Translations under genes and position numbers: made by a program
Part shown: positions 7,745-16,720 of the stretch, piece by piece
How the letters are laid out: every line of letters starts with the position of its first letter
How positions within the stretch are numbered: the stretch's first letter is position 1
Source: Candidatus Jordarchaeum sp. LHC_1308
GTDB lineage: Archaea; Asgardarchaeota; Jordiarchaeia; Jordiarchaeales; Freyrarchaeaceae
Direction of reading: 5' to 3'
DNA: 35,823 bases
Assembly (NCBI GenBank): GCA_019057675.1
Contig: JAHLWX010000010.1
Coordinates: 1-35,823 of the forward strand
The notes under the pieces: model-generated
The model's input: the letters and a program-made list of their open reading frames with translations, nothing else
What the model was told of the DNA's origin: nothing
Databases searched by the model: none

Positions 7745-8338
7745 TCATAGTTCAGCGCCACACCTCGGACAATATATCGCCCATTTAGGCGGCTTGAAAC
7801 CGCATATGGGACATGTGCGTTTTTTCGGTTGTGACTCCACTTCGCCGAATACGTGAAGCTGCGTCGCCTCCAGTGCTTCCATCACTTCTTTTTCAGCTTT
7901 CTCGACGTTCCAGAAACCAATCACCAAGGGAAACAGAAAGAAGAAGAAAATGAAGCCGAAGAAAAGAAAAACTAGGGAGACAAGGAGGGAGGCGGCTACT
8001 ATAGCTAACGAGAGAAGGAGGGGAATTCTGCTTAGTTCTAGCGAGAGTTCATAGTGCAAGTCGTCGTTCACCCGAAGCAAGCGGAGAACCCCCTTAACAC
8101 CGAGACCCATGCGTAGTTTCCACTCATAAGTGCCCATTCTCTTTACTCTTAAATGAGTAAATGAGAGTTCACGGTCAAGGGCATCAGCGAAGACGCCCAT
8201 GCGGTTTGCCTCACCGAGAATGACGCCGCTACACTTACGCACCCTCAAACAACCACCACCATTTATTTCATAATAAATCTGGCTTGAGCCAAGTTGCACT
8301 TTAGTTTCCCATTCGAGTTTCCGAGTTAATTTATTCAT
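7745..8338 (-). CDS. Membrane-anchored protein with C-terminal zinc ribbon
   Basis: A 197-residue protein of unknown function. Residues 1-105 are beta-rich and soluble. A hydrophobic hairpin of two closely spaced helices spans about 107-145 (PLLLSLAIVAASLLVSLVFLF then Phe-rich). The tail has a zinc ribbon, CPICG...YCPRCGAEL, nearly the same as that of the GATase-like protein at 4263. The ATG start has no clear ribosome binding site and may be leaderless. It converges with the E1-like gene. Confidence 0.6.
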   Translation of the reverse strand: MNKLTRKLEWETKVQLGSSQIYYEINGGGCLRVRKCSGVILGEANRMGVFADALDRELSFTHLRVKRMGTYEWKLRMGLGVKGVLRLLRVNDDLHYELSLELSRIPLLLSLAIVAASLLVSLVFLFFGFIFFFFLFPLVIGFWNVEKAEKEVMEALEATQLHVFGEVESQPKKRTCPICGFKPPKWAIYCPRCGAEL

Positions 8339-8494
8339 TTGAAATAAAAAGTTCTTTTCTTAATAACACGAAAGAGGACCATGAGACTCTTTCGGGATGG
8401 AAAAAACAGAGATTATTTCCCAGTAGGAGTCCCCGCAAGGGGGGTTATGTCAGCCTCCTTAAATCTTTCGATACTCAAATGAAAATCATCAACT

Positions 8495-8914
8495 TCAAAT
8501 GCCAAGAAAAGAGACCTTCGCCTTTCCTTCTGAAGAGCTTCTGAGGAACCTCACAGTCGGTCCTTCACTCGTATGCTTTATGAGTTCTATCATGGTTCTA
8601 TTACGGAAGGAATAAATGTATTCGAAGGCATCTATTTCCGCTTTCAGGGTAATATTAATACTGTCACTAAATATTTCTTCTCGTCGAGAGAAGTGGAAAA
8701 TTCTGATGTCGCTGGCCTTAAGCCGTCCACAACCACGCTGACGTAGCGTATAAACGGATTCGAGAAGCAACCCTTCAACTAGGATGACACTTGAAAGATA
8801 AAATGTTTTCTGAGTTCTAGAAAAATTGCCCAGGCTTATTTGTGCACCGGAACATCTTAATTTGATTTTTCTCTCAGAGTTTGATCGAAAGATTAAAGTG
8901 CGAGATTTAATCAT
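8495..8914 (-). CDS. Hypothetical protein, divergent from the atpHE genes
   Basis: A 139-residue orphan with alternating beta pattern and basic composition. No membrane segment, metal site or known motif. Its ATG at 8914 lies only 23 bases from the start of atpH on the other strand, so the atpHE promoter must sit inside this gene or overlap its own. That raises some doubt about this start or gene, although the frame is clean and the composition is coding-like. Confidence 0.45.
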   Translation of the reverse strand: MIKSRTLIFRSNSERKIKLRCSGAQISLGNFSRTQKTFYLSSVILVEGLLLESVYTLRQRGCGRLKASDIRIFHFSRREEIFSDSINITLKAEIDAFEYIYSFRNRTMIELIKHTSEGPTVRFLRSSSEGKAKVSFLGI

Positions 8915-8937
8915 TGGGTGCGTGAGAGGTGGTAACC

Positions 8938-9261
8938 GTGGCTTCCGAGGCGCTCAAGGAAATCAGGAAGTTTGAAGCTGAGGCAGTAAAGAGGATTTTA
9001 GAGGCGAGTGAGGAAGCTAAAAGGATAGAGGCTGAGGCTGAAGAGAGGGCGAAGCAGATAGAGAGCGAGAAGATTGAGAAGGCGAAGAATGAAGCGGCGA
9101 AGAAGAGAGAAGCTGCAAGAAAGGAGGCAGAGAAGGAGGCCGAGGAAATCATTAAGAGAGCTGAAGAGGAAAAAACCGCTATTAGGAGTCAAGTGGAGAA
9201 GAAGCTTGAGGAAGCTGTTAAAGTAGTTTTGAACGTAGTCTTGTCTGGGGGGTCTGTGTGA
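8938..9261 (+). CDS. atpH: V/A-type ATP synthase subunit H (peripheral stalk)
   Basis: A 107-residue coiled-coil protein that pairs with subunit E to form the peripheral stalk, the stator linking the A3B3 head to the membrane motor. Almost the whole length (about 15-95) is an Ala/Glu/Lys right-handed coiled-coil pattern (EAEAVKRILEASEEAKRIEA). It fits subunit H by length and by its position just before atpE. The GTG at 8938 is preceded by GAGAGGTGG; the tracked start at 8929 overlaps that site. The stop overlaps the GTG start of atpE by 4 bases. Confidence 0.85.
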   Translation: MASEALKEIRKFEAEAVKRILEASEEAKRIEAEAEERAKQIESEKIEKAKNEAAKKREAARKEAEKEAEEIIKRAEEEKTAIRSQVEKKLEEAVKVVLNVVLSGGSV

Positions 9262-9917
9262 GCGAAGAAGTTGAAGTCAAAATTTTTGAGGAAACACCTG
9301 TCGAGGAACGCCTGGAAAAAATAAGGAAGAAGATAATGAAAGACGCCGAAAAGCAGGCTAGCGAAATACTAGGTGAGGCGCAAGGAAGGGCAGCTAAAGT
9401 CATTGAGGAGGCAGAGAAAAGGGCTGAGAGAAGAGCCAGTGAAATACTGAGAAGAGAGGCCGAAGAAGCGGAAAGGGAGAAGAGAAAAATAATAGCCGAG
9501 GCGAAACTGAGGGCAAGACAGATTGTGACGGCGAGCAAAGAGGAAGGAGTAAGAAGAGTGTTCGAGGAGGCGAGAAAAAGACTTGAAGCGCTAGCGTCTT
9601 CTAAAGAATATGTTCAGGCCCTCGAAAAAATGATTGAAAGAGGCGCACTAGCTTTAGGCGGTGGAAACTTAGAGGTCGTCCTCCCAGAGCAACATGCGAA
9701 CATCGATTTAAACTTGGAAAAAATAGCGGAAGAGGTGAGCAAAAGATTAGGAGTAAAAACAAAGCTGGAAAAAGCGAGGGAAACAGTATACGCAACAGGC
9801 GGTGTAATAATACGGAAAAGCGACGGAAGCTTGCTGATAGACAACACGTTCGAAACAATTTTAGAAAGAGAGGAAAAAAACCTTAGGACAAAAATAGCCA
9901 AAATACTTTTTACTTAA
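9258..9917 (+). CDS. atpE: V/A-type ATP synthase subunit E (peripheral stalk)
   Basis: A 219-residue subunit E. The N-terminal half (about 15-110) is a long charged helix that winds with subunit H. The C-terminal half is the globular domain that contacts the A3B3 head, with family features NLEVVLPE, TGGVIIRKSDGSLLIDNTFETILE. The GTG start overlaps the atpH stop and has a GGGGGGT site. Downstream the expected neighbours (C, F, A, B, D) are missing. The next genes are the convergent atpK and atpC. Confidence 0.92.
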   Translation: MSEEVEVKIFEETPVEERLEKIRKKIMKDAEKQASEILGEAQGRAAKVIEEAEKRAERRASEILRREAEEAEREKRKIIAEAKLRARQIVTASKEEGVRRVFEEARKRLEALASSKEYVQALEKMIERGALALGGGNLEVVLPEQHANIDLNLEKIAEEVSKRLGVKTKLEKARETVYATGGVIIRKSDGSLLIDNTFETILEREEKNLRTKIAKILFT

Positions 9918-10071
9918 CCATTTTTAAATTTGAAAACTATCCTTGAAGGAGAAGCTGAGAACAACTTTATTATTTTTTAAGCTGAAGTTGAAAAGCAGAG
10001 TTATAAAAAGCTGCGAATTTACTTTGAAATTTTCAGAAAAACAAAAAAGAGTAGAGTAGTTATTTTTTATT

Positions 10072-10404
10072 TTACATCAGCATGAATGCAATGACTAACC
10101 CGTAAATTGCGATAGCTTCTATGAACACTATGTATATCATCGTTCTGCCGAACATTTCGGGTCTCTCTGCTATTGCTCCTATGGCTGCAGCGCCTGCAGT
10201 TCCCATGCCTATACCTGCTCCTAAGCCCGCGGTTCCTATGGCTACCCCGGCGCCGAGTTTTCCTAACCCGCTTTCAAGGGATGGCTGAATAAATGTCAAA
10301 GTTTCTTGTGCGAGTACAAGAGAAGTAGCGTATGCTAAGGCTATCGCTAAAACCGCTACTGCGATTTGTAGTAGGATCATTCGTTTTAGCAGTGGGTTTG
10401 CCAT
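10072..10404 (-). CDS. atpK: V/A-type ATP synthase proteolipid subunit K (rotor c-ring)
   Basis: A 110-residue proteolipid that forms the ion-translocating rotor ring. The N-terminal hydrophobic helix (about 9-32, ending AYATSLVLAQE) looks like a cleavable leader or extra helix. It is followed by one c-type hairpin: the Gly-rich helix LGAGVAIGTAGLGAGIGMGTAG (split here over about 49-71) and a second helix with the ion-binding Glu 96 in FIEAIAIYG. A single hairpin with one carboxylate per subunit is the usual archaeal form. The Glu region has no obvious Na+ ligand signature that I can be sure of. It lies 19 bp after atpC and ends the minus-strand unit. Confidence 0.92.
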   Translation of the reverse strand: MANPLLKRMILLQIAVAVLAIALAYATSLVLAQETLTFIQPSLESGLGKLGAGVAIGTAGLGAGIGMGTAGAAAIGAIAERPEMFGRTMIYIVFIEAIAIYGLVIAFMLM

Positions 10405-10423
10405 TTCATCACCTCTTGAGGTT

Positions 10424-11500
10424 TTATGGAGTTATTACTATTAGCTCGCGTATCGTTGTCGGGTTCACGCTTTCACTTTTCCCTACGAGTATTATTTTAA
10501 TGTTTCGTAGCTCGTAATATTTGAGGTCTAGGTAGGCGAGTACCGTGCCTATGTGGAATGGGTAGCCTATCACAGAGAGGAATGTTGTCTGAAGGTAGTA
10601 TTCTTCGAAGGCGTGTTCAACCGACGTTAGGGTTGGGCTTTTTTCGTATGCTTCTTTAACCCTGTGAGCGAGCTCCCTATAGGGTGTTGCGGCTAGCATG
10701 TTTAAAGCTTCTTCTAGGTTTCGCATGGCGAGCAAATTTCTTGCTATTAGATACACTCGATGTGAGACAGGTATTAGCATTTCTTCAATTATCTGTGGTT
10801 CAACCCCTTGTAGCTTTGCCCTTATGACTGTCATAATGTTTGTTAGGTCGATCCGTAACCCGAAAAAATAACGAGCATACCTTTGGTCAACGTTGTCAAG
10901 GTATCTTCTCATTGTTTTCCAGATTTCGTCGTAAAAGTATTTGTCGAGCTCTGCTTCGAGAGACATTGTCGACCTTGTTGCCTCGTACCTTTGAAGTGCT
11001 TCTTGGAGACGGCGGCGGAGATAGGAGTCGGAGATCTTATCTACTAGTTGAGGGATACTCTGCACTGCTAGGAGACGCTCGTATTCCTCGCCTTCCTCAG
11101 GCGTTAAAGCAACGAGGTGTTTTCGAACATGATCTCTCGGCTCGCCGCTGTGTACAACTCTTATTATGGCTTTTAAGTTTCGGTAATAATAGGATCCATT
11201 CACATATTTTAAGACGAAGTCTCCAATATTTTTAGGTAAGCTTTTTGTTATGGATTTTACTTCTTTCGCGTATATCTGTCTCAGTGCTGCGTCTACTTCC
11301 TCCATGTCTATTGGGGGTTGCAATGCAACCCTTGACAGCTCGTCCCAGTATGGGGTTGCGCCCAAGAACCTTACGGCTTCATCTAGGTCTGACGCTTGAA
11401 TTAGCCTCTCGTACTGGGAGATAGTAAGCATTTTCGATTTGAGTCCTTTCACTCTAGCGTTTGCGAACGCGTAGTTTTTTGGACCTTTAATGAAAGACAT
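10424..11500 (-). CDS. atpC: V/A-type ATP synthase subunit C (central stalk connector)
   Basis: A 358-residue subunit C (V-type d-like), the funnel-shaped adaptor between the rotor ring and the central stalk D/F. It shows the repeated all-helical pattern of the family: YAFANARVKGLKSKML at the start, LATPYWDEL-type repeats (ATPYWDEL and ATPYRELAHRV), and LDLKYYELRNIKIILVGK at the end. Length is normal. GGAGGAGCCGGTGAT precedes the ATG. In most archaea C follows E in one operon. Here it is on the opposite strand, with K downstream and an AtpI-like gene upstream. Confidence 0.92.
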   Translation of the reverse strand: MSFIKGPKNYAFANARVKGLKSKMLTISQYERLIQASDLDEAVRFLGATPYWDELSRVALQPPIDMEEVDAALRQIYAKEVKSITKSLPKNIGDFVLKYVNGSYYYRNLKAIIRVVHSGEPRDHVRKHLVALTPEEGEEYERLLAVQSIPQLVDKISDSYLRRRLQEALQRYEATRSTMSLEAELDKYFYDEIWKTMRRYLDNVDQRYARYFFGLRIDLTNIMTVIRAKLQGVEPQIIEEMLIPVSHRVYLIARNLLAMRNLEEALNMLAATPYRELAHRVKEAYEKSPTLTSVEHAFEEYYLQTTFLSVIGYPFHIGTVLAYLDLKYYELRNIKIILVGKSESVNPTTIRELIVITP

Positions 11501-11589
11501 CTTATATCACCGGCTCCTCCAAATGAAGATGAAGACCACCTAGTAACCCGGCTTCAAATAGCCAGCCTGACTCTTAAAAAAATTTTTAT

Positions 11590-11991
11590 TCATTTTTCAC
11601 GTGAGCAACAATCCGACAGTTTTTGTGGCTCGCCGAGATCACCTTCAGCCTCTCGTTGCTGAGCTCTTAACAGCTCAAGTATGTCTCTTGAAGCTTTTCT
11701 GCGCCTGTCCGCCTCCTCGTGTTTTACGTTTTCGACTAATGGTTTTTTGGCGAACGACCCACCAACTCTCTCTCTTCTCTCTAGCACCTGAATAACTTTG
11801 TAGGTGTTGTACACTCCGATCCCAAATCCAAGAAACGCTCCGATAAATACCGAGAAAGGCGCAATCCATGGAATCTGCTTCCCCAAATATTGTCCTATGT
11901 AAGCGCCGGCGACGACCATTACAGGTATTTCGCTACCCACCATAATCCAGCGCCCAACGCTGCCAACATTTGGCCTACCTGCCTTTGACAA
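11590..11991 (-). CDS. Small two-helix membrane protein, AtpI/ATPase_gene1-like
   Basis: A 133-residue protein from a TTG start with GGGGG six bases upstream. Two membrane helices lie near residues 18-36 and 42-64, with the glycine pattern GAYIGQYLG...FIGAFLGFGIGVYNTYKVI. This resembles the AtpI/AtpQ (ATPase_gene1) family that assists c-ring assembly in F-type and N-type ATPase operons. A charged cytoplasmic tail of about 65 residues follows. Being first in the unit with atpC and atpK supports a role in rotor assembly, which is an inference. It is not the large a/I subunit, which is about 600 residues. Confidence 0.55.
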   Translation of the reverse strand: MSKAGRPNVGSVGRWIMVGSEIPVMVVAGAYIGQYLGKQIPWIAPFSVFIGAFLGFGIGVYNTYKVIQVLERRERVGGSFAKKPLVENVKHEEADRRRKASRDILELLRAQQREAEGDLGEPQKLSDCCSREK

Positions 11992-11999
11992 TGTAGACC

Positions 12000-13036
12000 C
12001 CCTTTAGGAATAAAATAATCGTTTATTTCATTTAAACATTGTTTTCTCTCTAAATCTCTGAAAAGGGCGAAGACTTTAGAAGAAGCGGAAAGTTTGCTGT
12101 TATCGGTCTACCCTTGCCACATAAATGAGCTTAGAAGGATGAAGAATTTTAACCCTGAGCTTAAAGAGAAAATTGTCCTGAGGGCGAGGTTGTTTTGTAG
12201 CCACGCAGTAAGCCATAACGACATGACTCCTCTGCCTTAACGAAGTTGAAGTTCAAACATAAGGACTTGATTGAGCTTATAGAGCTGAGATGAAGGGAAC
12301 GACAGGGCTATAGTGAAAAACGACCAGTTGTAAAAAGCGTTTTTATTCTGTCATCAAGGCATTGGAGAAGTTTCCTGAAATTTTCCTTTATTTTAGATGG
12401 CTGTATGAGTTGTGAAGACACGACAGGCGGAATGCTCAGATATCTCTCTAGGAGATGCATAGGCGTTTGGAGAGAACGGAGAAACCGAGTCTTTCCTTAT
12501 TCATAAATCGTAGCGGAATGGGCGAGAAAGCCCTTAACCTTGCCCTATCTGAGAGGCTCATTAAGAAGGAAGTGAAGGCGGTTGACCCAAAAGTCGTGGT
12601 AGGGTCTCAGAGATACATTTTAACCAAGAAAAGAAGGTATGTTAGAGGCACCAAAAAATGGTATGTGTTTCACGCTATACGAGCCATCACGAGCTTCATA
12701 TCAAAGGACGAAAGATGGCTTCCCTTGCTAAATATTTGGGTCGAGTTTCTGGTTAAGCCCCAAATCATTACGTGTGGAACTGTTGGAAAACATTTCTGCA
12801 CTTAGCGATGCCGATCATTAAGTTGTTATTGGAGCGACTGAACAAGTACACTTTTACACGTTGGAGTTCTGTAACTGAGACTCCTTTAAACCCGGTATTG
12901 ATGCGTCAGGGAGCTGTGTATCAAAAGCTAAATTAAACTGGAGGCTTCCGAAAAAAATAAACTTTAAAAGGTTATTTTAAGTTATTGAGGGGCTACAGTG
13001 TGTCGAGAGAAGTTTTTAGTTGGGGGGAGTATTTAA
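12000..13036. other. Gene-poor 1 kb with decayed coding traces
   Basis: No intact gene seen. A TATA-like GTTTAAATG (- strand, near 12035) probably serves the AtpI-like gene. From about 12060 to 12805 the + strand has coding-like stretches broken by stops and frame changes. A TATA-like CTTTAAAAGG (about 12961-12970) probably serves the TPR gene at 13037. Confidence 0.5.
12060..12805 (+). pseudogene. Possible degraded gene, identity unknown
   Basis: Coding-like fragments in several frames: KTLEEAESLLL...LKEKIVLRARLF ends at a stop near 12240, then KFKHKDLIELIELR ends at a stop near 12292. From about 12340 one frame reads FPEIFLYFRWLYEL, is broken twice by stops, and continues as the 116-residue tracked ORF 12455-12805. 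Part of that ORF (LALSERLIKKEV...SQRYILTKKRRYV) resembles a winged-helix recognition helix and wing. It could be a dead regulator or transposon gene. No terminal repeats were found. Low confidence. Confidence 0.25.
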
Positions 13037-16000
13037 ATGGACAGGTTCAGGGGCGATGAAGGGGCTAAGCGTTCCTTGGATAAGGCTAACAAGTTGTTTA
13101 GTAAGGGGAGAGAAGCTGAGGCGAGGGGAGACGTTAAAGAGGCAAGTAGAAGATTCAAGGAGGCAAGCGATATTTACGCTTCTATTGGCGAAAGAAGTGC
13201 TTTTGTTGATTCTGAGTTTCTTAGGGGTCACTGCATTGCTTTTCAGGCATTGTCCGAACGGGCTGTTGACAAGTTTAGAGGATTAATCGAGGAGGCTATT
13301 GGGGTGATCAATGAGGTTAGAAAGAACTACATTAAGGATTACACGTCAAGAGGGGTAGAGAGGGATGTGTGGATAAGTTATTGTGTGAATTTCATTAACG
13401 CTTTAAGAATCCTTCTGGAGGAGGATGTTCCAGCTAAGAGAGAGACGTGTATGCGGCTTATAGGGGAAGGGGAGACGTGTGTTGAGTGGTTGGAGAGACT
13501 TGAAGAGAGCGAGAAAGCAGGGTTTCTCCTTTTCTGGATCGGATTCGCGTGTGTGAGGAGCGCACCGTGGTTTGAGAAAGGAGAGATGGTGGATGTGCTG
13601 CGAAAAGCAGCGGAGAGTTTTAGTAAAGCTAAGAAGTTCTTTGAGGCTGCTAGACGGCCTCGTCCCTACCTTTGCCTTGAAATGATGCAGGAAATGTGTG
13701 ACGTGAAGCTCGCGTTGGAGGAGCAGAGCTCTGTCCAGTTGAAGACCTTAACCGTTGAGCCTAAGGAGGAGCGATGCAGGAAAATTCACGGTTACAATCT
13801 TGCATTGATGGAGTTGTATTCAGCCGTGAAAGAAAGGTTTTTCGCTGAAAAGCAACGAAGGACGTATAGCGCATTGGGCAGTGCTAGAGAGACGGCCAAG
13901 TGGCTTGAAGGAGTAGGGGACTGCGGTTTAGCGGCGGACGCATACTTTTTATTGGCGAAGGCATGCTACGAGGCTTTCAAGATGACCTTGTCAAATAAGA
14001 GGAAAAGAGAACTGTTGGAGGAGTGCTACGAGGCGCTGAAAAAAGCGTACATGTATGCGAGAGCCCAGATGAAAGTCGATGTTGCTGTAAAGGCCCTCAT
14101 CACGATGACGAGAGTGATAGGGGAGTACGTTAAATTAGTTGATAGTAATGCATTGAAGATTAAGCTGGTTAGGGAAGGAGCTTCCTATAGCCGGGAGGCT
14201 TTAGATGAAGTGAGAAAACTACCTGAGGATGTAATGTTTATTGGTGAATTTTACGGTAGTGTTGCCAACTACTTGACGGCGGCGGCTGAAGTTGAGGTGA
14301 ATGAGGGAGGAAGAAGAGATCTTTTGGAAAAAGCTATAGAGTATGGCGAGGTGTCGCTGGAGTATGAGGAGGAGAGCAAGAGAAAGGGAGATTACATGTA
14401 CTGTTTGGCTGAAGCATACTATATGCTCGGTAAAAGTGGACAGGCAGGCGCGTTTGAGAAGGCTGTAGAAATAGTTAAGAAAGCACGTGAAGGCTTTATT
14501 TCTGCTGAGGATTTGGTAGGCACTGTTAGGTCATTTATGCTTTCAGGGGACATTCAGAGAGAAATATGGAGACAGAAAAGAGGAGGGGAAGGATACTTGA
14601 GAGCTCGACAGGAGTATCTGGAGGCTGCGAGGATAGCTGCAGGCATGGATTGGAAGGAGATGGAGGGGGAAGCATTAGTTAAACTAGCGGAGCTTGAAGA
14701 CGAAAAAGGCAACTATGTGCAGGCATCTGAATACTACGTTCAGGCTCTCGAGAAGTTTAACAGAGTGGCTGAGGGGGGAGGGGAAGATGCAAAGGAAAGG
14801 ATGAAAATCATTGAGGCAAGGATTAGTATCGAGAAGGGTAAAGAGCTGCTGAAAAGCCGGCTTTCTGAGGCAGCATACTACTTTAGGAGAGGAAGCGAGT
14901 TGTTACTGAGGGAGAACAAGTATGACGCCGTGTTCTACCAGTCCTTGAGTGAGTTCCTAGAGGCAGAGGAAATGAGCGTGGATAAGCCGCGTGAAGCGTT
15001 GGAATTGTTGAAGACGGCAAGCGAACGACTTAAGATGCTAAGGGAAATAGGAGACAATAAAAGGGCCGTGGCCCTCTTGAGTCTGTGTAGAGGGAAGGAG
15101 CATTTAGAGGAGGGGTTAGCCTTATATGCTGAGGGTTCATATTCACCTGCACTCGTTAAATTTTCTATGGCAGCGAAGGCATTAGGGGAAGCGGCGGAGC
15201 TTGGGGAATGGGACTGGGAGAGGGCGGAGGGTTACGTGTTCTTCGCGCAAGGCTTGGAGCGGTTTATTAGAGGTCAATTGGGGGCTCGTGATGAATACCT
15301 AGAAGCTGCTGGTCTTTTTAGAGAAAGCGCCAAGAAGTTTGTGACCAGCAAGATGAGGAATACGGCCCTCGGGTTTACTGATTTATGCTACGGGTGGCAT
15401 AAGTTTTCAGAGTATTTTGAAGAAGAGAAAGAAAGAGGGGACAGTTATATTGAGACTAGAACACATTTCGAGAGAAGCTTGAATTTCTTCGTAGAAGCTG
15501 GACTGAGCAATTATGCTAAGTATGTCGAGGGATTAGAGCACTTTCTTGACGGAGAGAGATATGTAAAGAAACTAGAGGAGGCTGACGAGAGGTATTATTC
15601 GCTTGCCGAGGAGAGCTATAATAAGGCTAGGGAAATATTTTCGGATGCGGGTTATGTTGGACTTGAAAGGGAAGTTGAAGAAAGGATTCAAGAGCTGAGG
15701 GAGAGAGAGGCAAAAAGAAGGTATCTAGAAAGCGTTATTGGTGATGATAAGGAGACTAAGGAAAGTTTAAGAGACGGGTTCGTTGCCGTAAAGTTTAACG
15801 AGCCAGCAGATATGAGCCTTTTCAGGGTAGGGGATAAGATCACGGTTAATATGGATTTTGTAAATATTGGGGATGCACCAGCTACTCTGGAAAGGTTGGA
15901 AAATGCAGTCCCTCAAGAGTTCAAGCTTGTAGGCAAAACAGCAGAAACAGTCAAAGGTGGAGATATAGTCCTCGGGAGAAAGCTAGCTCCTTGGGAAAAG

Positions 16001-16138
16001 ATTAGCCTAGAGATAAAAATTGTGGCGGAGAAGAAGCAAGAGGTGAAATACCAGCCAGTTGTAATATTCAGGGATAACAAAAACAGGAAAAGATACTTTA
16101 AGCCAAAGCCAATTTTAATATTGGTTAGTGAGGGTTAG
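13037..16138 (+). CDS. Large TPR-repeat protein with C-terminal beta-sandwich domain
   Basis: A 1033-residue soluble protein. Residues about 8-890 are helical hairpins of TPR/SNAP-like type, with recurring A-x-x-Y-x-x-A-x-x-x-F cores such as EASRRFKEASDIYASIG, AADAYFLLAKACYEAF, QASEYYVQALEKF, RDEYLEAAGLFRESAKKF and AEESYNKAREIFSDAG. Residues about 910-1033 are a beta-sandwich of Ig/CARDB-like type (FRVGDKITVNMDFVNIGDAPATLERLENAVP, here described not as a defined family). No signal peptide or membrane helix, so cytoplasmic. GGGGGGAG precedes the ATG. It sits 5 bp before a longin-like gene, so the two are one transcript. A superhelical scaffold plus appendage-like sandwich next to a longin fold recalls eukaryotic coat/tether proteins. 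That comparison is inference. Confidence 0.75.
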   Translation: MDRFRGDEGAKRSLDKANKLFSKGREAEARGDVKEASRRFKEASDIYASIGERSAFVDSEFLRGHCIAFQALSERAVDKFRGLIEEAIGVINEVRKNYIKDYTSRGVERDVWISYCVNFINALRILLEEDVPAKRETCMRLIGEGETCVEWLERLEESEKAGFLLFWIGFACVRSAPWFEKGEMVDVLRKAAESFSKAKKFFEAARRPRPYLCLEMMQEMCDVKLALEEQSSVQLKTLTVEPKEERCRKIHGYNLALMELYSAVKERFFAEKQRRTYSALGSARETAKWLEGVGDCGLAADAYFLLAKACYEAFKMTLSNKRKRELLEECYEALKKAYMYARAQMKVDVAVKALITMTRVIGEYVKLVDSNALKIKLVREGASYSREALDEVRKLPEDVMFIGEFYGSVANYLTAAAEVEVNEGGRRDLLEKAIEYGEVSLEYEEESKRKGDYMYCLAEAYYMLGKSGQAGAFEKAVEIVKKAREGFISAEDLVGTVRSFMLSGDIQREIWRQKRGGEGYLRARQEYLEAARIAAGMDWKEMEGEALVKLAELEDEKGNYVQASEYYVQALEKFNRVAEGGGEDAKERMKIIEARISIEKGKELLKSRLSEAAYYFRRGSELLLRENKYDAVFYQSLSEFLEAEEMSVDKPREALELLKTASERLKMLREIGDNKRAVALLSLCRGKEHLEEGLALYAEGSYSPALVKFSMAAKALGEAAELGEWDWERAEGYVFFAQGLERFIRGQLGARDEYLEAAGLFRESAKKFVTSKMRNTALGFTDLCYGWHKFSEYFEEEKERGDSYIETRTHFERSLNFFVEAGLSNYAKYVEGLEHFLDGERYVKKLEEADERYYSLAEESYNKAREIFSDAGYVGLEREVEERIQELREREAKRRYLESVIGDDKETKESLRDGFVAVKFNEPADMSLFRVGDKITVNMDFVNIGDAPATLERLENAVPQEFKLVGKTAETVKGGDIVLGRKLAPWEKISLEIKIVAEKKQEVKYQPVVIFRDNKNRKRYFKPKPILILVSEG

Positions 16139-16143
16139 AGAGG

Positions 16144-16548
16144 TTGATATACGCTTTATGGATCATGGGCAAGAATGGTGAAAGCATTTTCTTTAATTCT
16201 TATGAAGAAAAAATGGAAGAAATTAGCAAAAATTACGAAGTGGTGAGTGGGCTTCTAGCAGCAATTAAAATGTTTGCCAAGGATGTTTCAGGGGAGGAGG
16301 CGTCTTGGATTACTCTCGAAGACAAGACCTTCATGTATAAAGCGGTGAAGGAGGTCTATTTTATACTATATGTAAGCGAGGAGGAGAAGGTGGATGACGT
16401 GTTTGACAAGTTAGAGGAGGCTTATATTACCGCTGAAAACAAAGAAGAAGTAGCCAAAAAAGTTAATGAAATAATCATGAGACACAACAGGAGGAGACAA
16501 TTAGACGAGCTTGGTGACATACTTCGAAAGGTTGGTGGACTTCCCTAA
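16144..16548 (+). CDS. Longin/roadblock-like domain protein
   Basis: A 134-residue protein from a TTG start, 5 bp after the TPR gene. The order is strand-strand (IYALWIMGKNGESIFFNSY), long helix (SGLLAAIKMFAKDV), three strands (ASWITLEDKTFMYKAVKEVYFILYV), helix (VDDVFDKLEEAYI), and a basic C-terminal helix. This is the longin-type alpha/beta fold also found in sigma-adaptins, SNARE longin heads and archaeal longin proteins. In eukaryotes and Asgard archaea such domains bind small GTPases or coat subunits. No GTPase gene is in this window. The fold call is moderately sure; the function is unknown. Confidence 0.6.
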   Translation: MIYALWIMGKNGESIFFNSYEEKMEEISKNYEVVSGLLAAIKMFAKDVSGEEASWITLEDKTFMYKAVKEVYFILYVSEEEKVDDVFDKLEEAYITAENKEEVAKKVNEIIMRHNRRRQLDELGDILRKVGGLP

Positions 16549-16720
16549 AACGTATAAAAGATGACGGGATGTGATGCGGCAATGATCTTCTATCAGAAAG
16601 TTTTGTTGAAAAAGTAGATTTTTGGTGCTTTTTCTAGGCGGAAAACCAAAAAGTAAAAAAGAGGACGACCATGAAAGATTGGAAGTAGCATATTAAAGCT
16701 TAAAGGAGAAGGGGACAGTG

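Noticed and set aside
8440-8497. Possible C/D box RNA on the minus strand (TTGATGA and CTGA)
   Set aside because: Boxes occur once each, no C'/D' pair, and the first overlaps the end of a protein gene; not enough to call.
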